Positions 59,343-64,000 of a stretch of DNA of 64,000 nt are shown in pieces. The DNA comes from Chryseotalea sanaruensis (GTDB lineage: Bacteria > Bacteroidota > Bacteroidia > Cytophagales > Cyclobacteriaceae), in the NCBI RefSeq assembly GCF_003990915.1, contig NZ_BHXQ01000006.1:62001-126000 (forward strand), given 5' to 3'. The position numbers and the translations under genes are program-made. The stretch's first letter is position 1; each line of letters starts with the position of its first letter. The notes below the pieces were generated by a model that was not told the origin of the DNA, did no database searches, and saw only the letters and a program-made list of their open reading frames with translations.

Positions 59343-60575
59343 TTAGTAAAAAAACAGGTAAGCAATAAAGATGGCAGCAATAGCCCCAGCTACATCCGCT
59401 ATAAGACCGCCAGTAAGTGCATAGCGTGTTTTTCTTACCTGAATTGAGCCAAAGTAAACTGCCAGTACATAAAAAGTTGTCTCAGAGCAGCCTCTAAAAA
59501 TGCTGGCTAAATTTCCGGCAAAAGAATCGGGCCCTAATGCTTTTGCTATGTCCATCATCATAGCCCGGGAGCCCTGGCCGCTGAGTGGTTTTAAAATGGC
59601 TACGGGTAAAGCATCTACAAAAGCAGTATTAACATTCAACCCCGTTGCAAAAAGCCAGGCCATTGCATTAGTGAGATAGTCGATTGCTCCCGAAGCCCTG
59701 AACAAACCAATGCCTACAAGCATGGCTATAAGGTAGGGGATAATTTTTATAGATGTTTCAAATCCTTCTTTGGCACCCTCAACAAAAGTTTCAAACAAAG
59801 GAAGTTTCTTACTAAGCCCGAGTAGTAAAAAAAAGATAATTATACTTAGGATGGCAATGCTACTGATTAAAGATGATTGCACCTGTAAAGCCTCTGGGCT
59901 CAACGATGCGAAATACATGACCATAAGTAGAATAAATGCACTTATGCCGACTATATAGCTGATCATAACAAGATCCCACTTTAGTTTCTGTTTAAATGAC
60001 AGATATAGTAAACCGACAATTGTAGAACAGAATGTAGCCAAGAGAGTAGGTATAAAAATGCTGGTAGGATTAACTGAACCAAGGGTTGCCCTGTCGGCAA
60101 TAACAGTAATTGGGATTAGTGTTAATCCGGATGCATTTAATACCATAAAAGTAATCTGTGCATTTGAGGCAGTATCCTTTTCAGGATTTAACTCTTGCAA
60201 CTCCTTCATGGCCTTTAAACCAAGCGGGGTTGCGGCATTGTCTAGGCCGAGCATATTAGCGCTAAAGTTCATGATGATAGAGCCATTGGCCGGGTGGTCT
60301 TTAGGCACTTCTGGGAACAGTCGTTGGAAGAATGGACCAATAACTTTAGACAAAAGACCAACAATACCACCCTTATCAGCAATTTTCATCAATCCAAGCC
60401 ATAGAGACATTATGCCAGTCAGGTAGAGCGAAATTTCAAAGCCTGTTTTAGCCGAGTTAAAAGTGGAATTCATAAGGGCCGGAAAAACCTCCATATCTTG
60501 AAAAAAAATGAGTTTAACAAGCGCCACTAAAAAAGCGATTAGAAAAAAAGCAAGCCAAATATAGTTTAGCGCCAT
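59343..60575 (-). CDS. Fused spore maturation protein A/B homologue (nucleoside recognition domain)
   Basis: A 410-residue membrane protein from the ATG at 60575 (MALNYIWLAFFL); the frame is open to 60608. It joins SpmA-like (about 1-200; SLWLGLMKIADKGG near 53, MNFSANMLGLDNAATPLGLKAM near 95-115) and SpmB-like halves (about 210-410; FVEGAKEGFETSIKIIPYLIAMLVGIG near 255-282, QGSRAMMMDIAKALGPDS near 330), with two Gate/nucleoside-recognition domains. In sporulating bacteria SpmA and SpmB are separate and affect spore core dehydration; here no sporulation genes are seen, so a general transport role is likelier. Confidence 0.9.
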   Translation of the reverse strand: MALNYIWLAFFLIAFLVALVKLIFFQDMEVFPALMNSTFNSAKTGFEISLYLTGIMSLWLGLMKIADKGGIVGLLSKVIGPFFQRLFPEVPKDHPANGSIIMNFSANMLGLDNAATPLGLKAMKELQELNPEKDTASNAQITFMVLNASGLTLIPITVIADRATLGSVNPTSIFIPTLLATFCSTIVGLLYLSFKQKLKWDLVMISYIVGISAFILLMVMYFASLSPEALQVQSSLISSIAILSIIIFFLLLGLSKKLPLFETFVEGAKEGFETSIKIIPYLIAMLVGIGLFRASGAIDYLTNAMAWLFATGLNVNTAFVDALPVAILKPLSGQGSRAMMMDIAKALGPDSFAGNLASIFRGCSETTFYVLAVYFGSIQVRKTRYALTGGLIADVAGAIAAIFIAYLFFY

Positions 60576-60692
60576 AGAATTGATTGGTGTTTTTAGGTTA
60601 CAATTCAATCGACTAAAGTATGGATTTATGACGTGGTCTTAAAGCTTATGGTAATGCATTTACTATTGGACCGAAATTTGAATTCTTTAATG

Positions 60693-60700
60693 TAGATTTG
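60693..60700 (+). promoter_or_regulatory. Possible -7 element of the large surface-protein gene
   Basis: TAGATTTG (60693-60700) matches TAnnTTTG and is identical to the -7 element of the act operon. It lies 31 bases before the ATG at 60731. A -33 TTTG at the ideal 19-base distance is missing. Confidence 0.45.
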
Positions 60701-60730
60701 TTTAGCTTTAATCTAGCCCCTTCAAAAGTA

Positions 60731-63700
60731 ATGCGTATGCCCACTTTATTACGACTGTCTTGCCTTTTGGCATTGATCCTATTCTTAAATCAAAACATTT
60801 ATTCCCAAACTGGTCCTGGGGGGGTAGGAAACTCTTCAGGGGCAAGTAGTCAGCCACAAAACGTGCTTTGGCTAAAGTCAGATGCTGGTATTAGCACCAG
60901 TGGTGGTTTTGTTGATGGTTGGTTAGATCAATCTGGTAATAACAACCATGCAACAGCTACAGGGGGAACCAGGCCAACCTATACTGGTAGCGATACTGAT
61001 TTCAATAATCTATCTTCTGTTAATTTCCTTAATACTGCAGCTTCAAATTTCTTTTTACGGGTTGCAGATAATGATAATCTGGACAATACAGATCAATTGA
61101 CGGTTTTTGTAGTGTTACGACCTACATCAAACGTACCAAATACAACGCTGGGGCTATTGTCCAAAAGGACTGCTAGTAACACTGATCAGTCTTATTATTT
61201 TGCACTCACCACCAATCCTCGGTACCAGGTTGTAGTGGGTACTGCGGCTGCATCAAATTTAAACGGAACCAATAATACTGCCCTTAATCAAAACGATATT
61301 ATTGCATTTGTGATGAATGCAGGAACCAAAAACGGCTATAGAGATGGAAGCGCGGTAGGAACTGTTACAGGAGATAATTTGATCGCAAATAATACATCAG
61401 ACCTTTTTATTGGTACATATGATGCCAATACAAATACAGGTTTAGAAGGTTCTATTGTAGAAGTAATAATTTATCGCACAGCTTTAAACGCTGCCCAGCG
61501 ACAGATTGTGGAGAATTATTTGTCAGCAAAATATAGCACTGCTCTGACTACAGGTGATATCTACGGTGGCGATGTAGCAGGAGGATCAACGTTAAACCAC
61601 GATTTTGATGTTGTTGGTATTGGGCAGGCATCAGGAACGCAACATCTACTTGCTAACTCGAAAGGATTAATTTTAAGCCCTTCTTCGGGCACTATCAATA
61701 ACAATGGAGAGTTTTTGGTTATCGGCCATAATGGACTTGCCAATTCAGCTGTTACCACAAATCTTGGAAGTGGTGGGGTTGTGCAAAGATGGAACAGAAC
61801 TTGGTATTTTGACGAGGCAGGAACCTTTGACGCTACTATAACTTTTGATTTTAGTGAAGGTGTAAATGGAGATTTCCCTCAAAATAAAGACAATTATGTA
61901 TTATTAAGAAGAAACACAGGTACAGGTAATTACGATGTTGTTGCTATTAATAATACAAACAAATCAATTTCAGGTGACCAGATTACTTTTGTTGTTCCGG
62001 ATGCTAGTTTAACGGATGGTGTTTATACATTAGGAACATTAGACCTCACTAACAGTCCTGTTACCGGTTTAAGCAATAAAACATGGTACAGCTACCAAAG
62101 CGGAAATTGGGAAGACCCTCAGTCATGGACTTTAGACGGTGGTTTGTTTCCATTATTTGTAAACCCAGGTAATAATATACCGGGACCGAGTGATAACGTT
62201 GTTATTGGATCAGGTAAAACCATTACAATCAATAATAACAATGTGCTTATAAGCAGTTTACAATTGATAGGTACTCTTGATATAGGCATAAGTACAGGTC
62301 ATAATTTCATCGACATTAGTGGCGCAGGGCTTTTAAGGATGTCTGGGGCAAATGACAATTTTCCAGCAGGAGATGTTACAGATTTTGCAGATCAGGTTGT
62401 AGGGGGCACTGTAGAGATTGGTGGTACAGGCATGATTTTGAATGTTGTTAGAACTTTCAATAATCTTGAAATAAACCTTACTGGCAGTAACGATTTAGTA
62501 AACCTTCAAACTAATCTTACCCTTAATGGTAACTTTAAAATCAATAACGGTTTATTTACTTTTAACAATGATGTTACTGTTGCCAACAGAATAATGACCG
62601 TATTTGGTGACGTTGAGGTAGCTTCAAGTGGGGGGATAAGAGTAGGAACAGGAAACAACAGCAACACCAGACATGAGTTCAATCTCTATGGAGACTTTAT
62701 AAATGATGGAGGTACTGCTTATTTTACCAACAGAGTTAGCGCAACTTATGGTAGTGAAGCCAGCAATGGTATAGTTGATTTTAATACGCTAAGTGCAACG
62801 CAAGATCAGGAAATTGAGTGTAATGGTGTAACTAGATTTTATAGAATAGAAATAAGTAAGGGCACCAATGATTCTTACAAAACATCGCTAAGCGCCAATA
62901 ATACAGCGAATTTTAACCTTTTCGGTTTTGCTAATGAAGATCACGGCTCCGTTACGCAGTTGACAACAAATGCTAATGCGCTAGGTTTAATTTATGGTAC
63001 GGTTGAGATAAAGGAAAATGTAGTTATTCCTGTGCTCAGTACAGCCTCCAATTATAATATTTCAGAAGGTGCACAGATTTGGATTAATGGTGGCACTTTA
63101 AATAAAAATAGTGGTAACTCTCTTGTCCCTTACGGCAAGGTAAGGGTAAGCGATGGTACCCTAACAGCAAATGTTGTTGCAGGTATTACAACACGCGAGG
63201 ATGGCGCCATCATTATAGAAGGCGGTACGGTAACCACCAACCAAATCAGAACCTCAGTAGAGGGACCAACCAATATTGGCTCTTACATACAATCTGGTGG
63301 AACTGTAACAGTAAACGGTGATGGACCTGGCGGAACAGGTTTACAATATTATGTCTTTAGTCTTAGTTATCCCGGTAATGTTTTTAACATGAGTGGTGGA
63401 GACTTGATTGTAAAAGGTACAAGAGGAGGAACAGATGGTACACGTGGCGCTATTTTCATCAATAGTGATCCAGCCAATATTTCAGTAACTGGTGGACGCG
63501 TTATTTTTGAAATTAGTAATAACAATTCTTACAAAGTAACCTCTAGAGCTCCTTTTTGGAATGTGTTGATGCGCAGAACTGCTGGTACGGCTACAGTAGT
63601 AGAGCTTAATTCAGGCGATACTGGTTCAGGTGGTAGCTTTACTTCATTACCGATACAACCGTTGGTCGTACTTAATGATCTTACTGTTGAGAGCCCTGTT

Positions 63701-64000
63701 AATTTCATAACTAACAGTGCGGATGTAACAGTTGGTGGTAATATTGATCTCAATAACGGATCCACTTACACCCACGGAACAAATACAACAACCATTAATG
63801 GTGAAGGAGTGAGTTCCCTTATTTTTGGTAACACTTCTCTGACGCAGACTTTTAATAATCTCATCATAGACAAGGAAAATATAACGGATGAGGTTTTAAT
63901 TGCTACTGGTAATGCTACAGCATTACGAGTTAATGGTGCTTTAACCATTAACAATGGACTGTTCAACTACAATTCATTTATAGTTTCTACACGAGGCACA
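60731..64000 (+). CDS. Giant secreted beta-rich surface protein (3' end outside the window)
   Basis: The frame is open from the ATG at 60731 to the last base: 1090 codons without stop. A signal peptide covers about residues 1-24 (LALILFLNQNIYSQ). Residues 35-255 look like a concanavalin/LamG-like domain (NVLWLKSDAGIST, GWLDQSGNNNHAT). Residues 275-440 resemble the DUF8202-type domain that often follows it (FDVVGIGQASGTQHLL). From 450 on (WYSYQSGNWEDPQSW) there are long beta-strand repeats rich in Asn, Gly and Thr; a unit LTLNGNFKINNGLF near 597 recurs as LRVNGALTINNGLF near 1066. It is probably an adhesin exported by the T9SS, whose signal would lie beyond the window. Confidence 0.85.
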   Translation, partial: MRMPTLLRLSCLLALILFLNQNIYSQTGPGGVGNSSGASSQPQNVLWLKSDAGISTSGGFVDGWLDQSGNNNHATATGGTRPTYTGSDTDFNNLSSVNFLNTAASNFFLRVADNDNLDNTDQLTVFVVLRPTSNVPNTTLGLLSKRTASNTDQSYYFALTTNPRYQVVVGTAAASNLNGTNNTALNQNDIIAFVMNAGTKNGYRDGSAVGTVTGDNLIANNTSDLFIGTYDANTNTGLEGSIVEVIIYRTALNAAQRQIVENYLSAKYSTALTTGDIYGGDVAGGSTLNHDFDVVGIGQASGTQHLLANSKGLILSPSSGTINNNGEFLVIGHNGLANSAVTTNLGSGGVVQRWNRTWYFDEAGTFDATITFDFSEGVNGDFPQNKDNYVLLRRNTGTGNYDVVAINNTNKSISGDQITFVVPDASLTDGVYTLGTLDLTNSPVTGLSNKTWYSYQSGNWEDPQSWTLDGGLFPLFVNPGNNIPGPSDNVVIGSGKTITINNNNVLISSLQLIGTLDIGISTGHNFIDISGAGLLRMSGANDNFPAGDVTDFADQVVGGTVEIGGTGMILNVVRTFNNLEINLTGSNDLVNLQTNLTLNGNFKINNGLFTFNNDVTVANRIMTVFGDVEVASSGGIRVGTGNNSNTRHEFNLYGDFINDGGTAYFTNRVSATYGSEASNGIVDFNTLSATQDQEIECNGVTRFYRIEISKGTNDSYKTSLSANNTANFNLFGFANEDHGSVTQLTTNANALGLIYGTVEIKENVVIPVLSTASNYNISEGAQIWINGGTLNKNSGNSLVPYGKVRVSDGTLTANVVAGITTREDGAIIIEGGTVTTNQIRTSVEGPTNIGSYIQSGGTVTVNGDGPGGTGLQYYVFSLSYPGNVFNMSGGDLIVKGTRGGTDGTRGAIFINSDPANISVTGGRVIFEISNNNSYKVTSRAPFWNVLMRRTAGTATVVELNSGDTGSGGSFTSLPIQPLVVLNDLTVESPVNFITNSADVTVGGNIDLNNGSTYTHGTNTTTINGEGVSSLIFGNTSLTQTFNNLIIDKENITDEVLIATGNATALRVNGALTINNGLFNYNSFIVSTRGT

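Noticed and set aside
60058..60426. 122-codon plus-strand open frame opposite the SpmAB gene
   Set aside because: It is antisense to conserved Gate-domain sequence and lacks any support of its own.

Overview
The window looks like a chromosomal segment of an aerobic, non-sporulating member of the Bacteroidota, most likely of the order Cytophagales. The evidence is a complete alternative complex III (act) and aa3-type oxidase gene cluster in the order seen in that group, secreted proteins with type IX secretion (T9SS) C-terminal signals, a Bacteroidota-type promoter (TTTG-N19-TAnnTTTG) in front of the act cluster, weak or absent Shine-Dalgarno sequences, and families largely seen in this phylum (GSCFA, TIGR02757). 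I see no rRNA, tRNA, insertion sequence, prophage or CRISPR array.

Layout. 1-11981: mixed housekeeping and accessory genes: DUF2214, SMR and CDF transporters, an SMP-30-like lipoprotein, an M3 peptidase, a yceI-marR pair with a tandem palindromic operator, tRNA methyltransferase TrmN6, a serine hydrolase, an M23 peptidase and a cyanophycinase-like protein. 12132-27388: one long respiratory operon with a recognisable promoter and terminator: actABCDEF (quinol to cytochrome c), coxBA, ctaA and ctaB (heme o and heme a synthesis), two subunit III genes and subunit IV. 27411-29075: oxidase-assembly-like genes (a degenerate Sco-like protein, DUF420/CtaM, a small CxxC membrane protein, DUF983). 29105-34463: an NtrY-like histidine kinase, a HAD phosphatase and an M50 protease. 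34464-42142 (minus strand): two T9SS cargo proteins, PASTA protein, D-Ala-D-Ala ligase, and an Mrp-NifU iron-sulfur pair. 42388-47551: dnaG, ribBA, two unknown genes and surE. 47676-55250 (minus strand): priA, an esterase, a DUF255 thioredoxin-domain protein, a GSCFA protein and the rpsF-rpsR-rplI ribosomal operon. 55516-64000: coaX, a TlpA-like thioredoxin, two unknown genes, a fused SpmA-SpmB protein, and the first 1090 codons of a giant secreted beta-rich surface protein that runs off the window.

The respiratory genes form a coherent pathway: ActABCDEF oxidises quinol and passes electrons through c-type hemes to the CuA site of CoxB and the heme-copper centre of CoxA, while CtaA, CtaB, DUF420 and their small neighbours make and insert the cofactors.

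The most unusual signal is outside genes. At least nine intergenic gaps carry degenerate tandem repeats with a strict 7-base period (unit about GARRYTN on one strand). They often run in one orientation on one side of the gap and the opposite orientation on the other, so that the gap folds on itself. I do not recognise a named family for this. Other points of note are a DnaG primase with all four zinc ligands replaced, a Sco-like protein without its CxxxC, an ActA with six rather than five heme motifs, tandem palindromes over the yceI promoter, and several dispersed palindromic repeat families.
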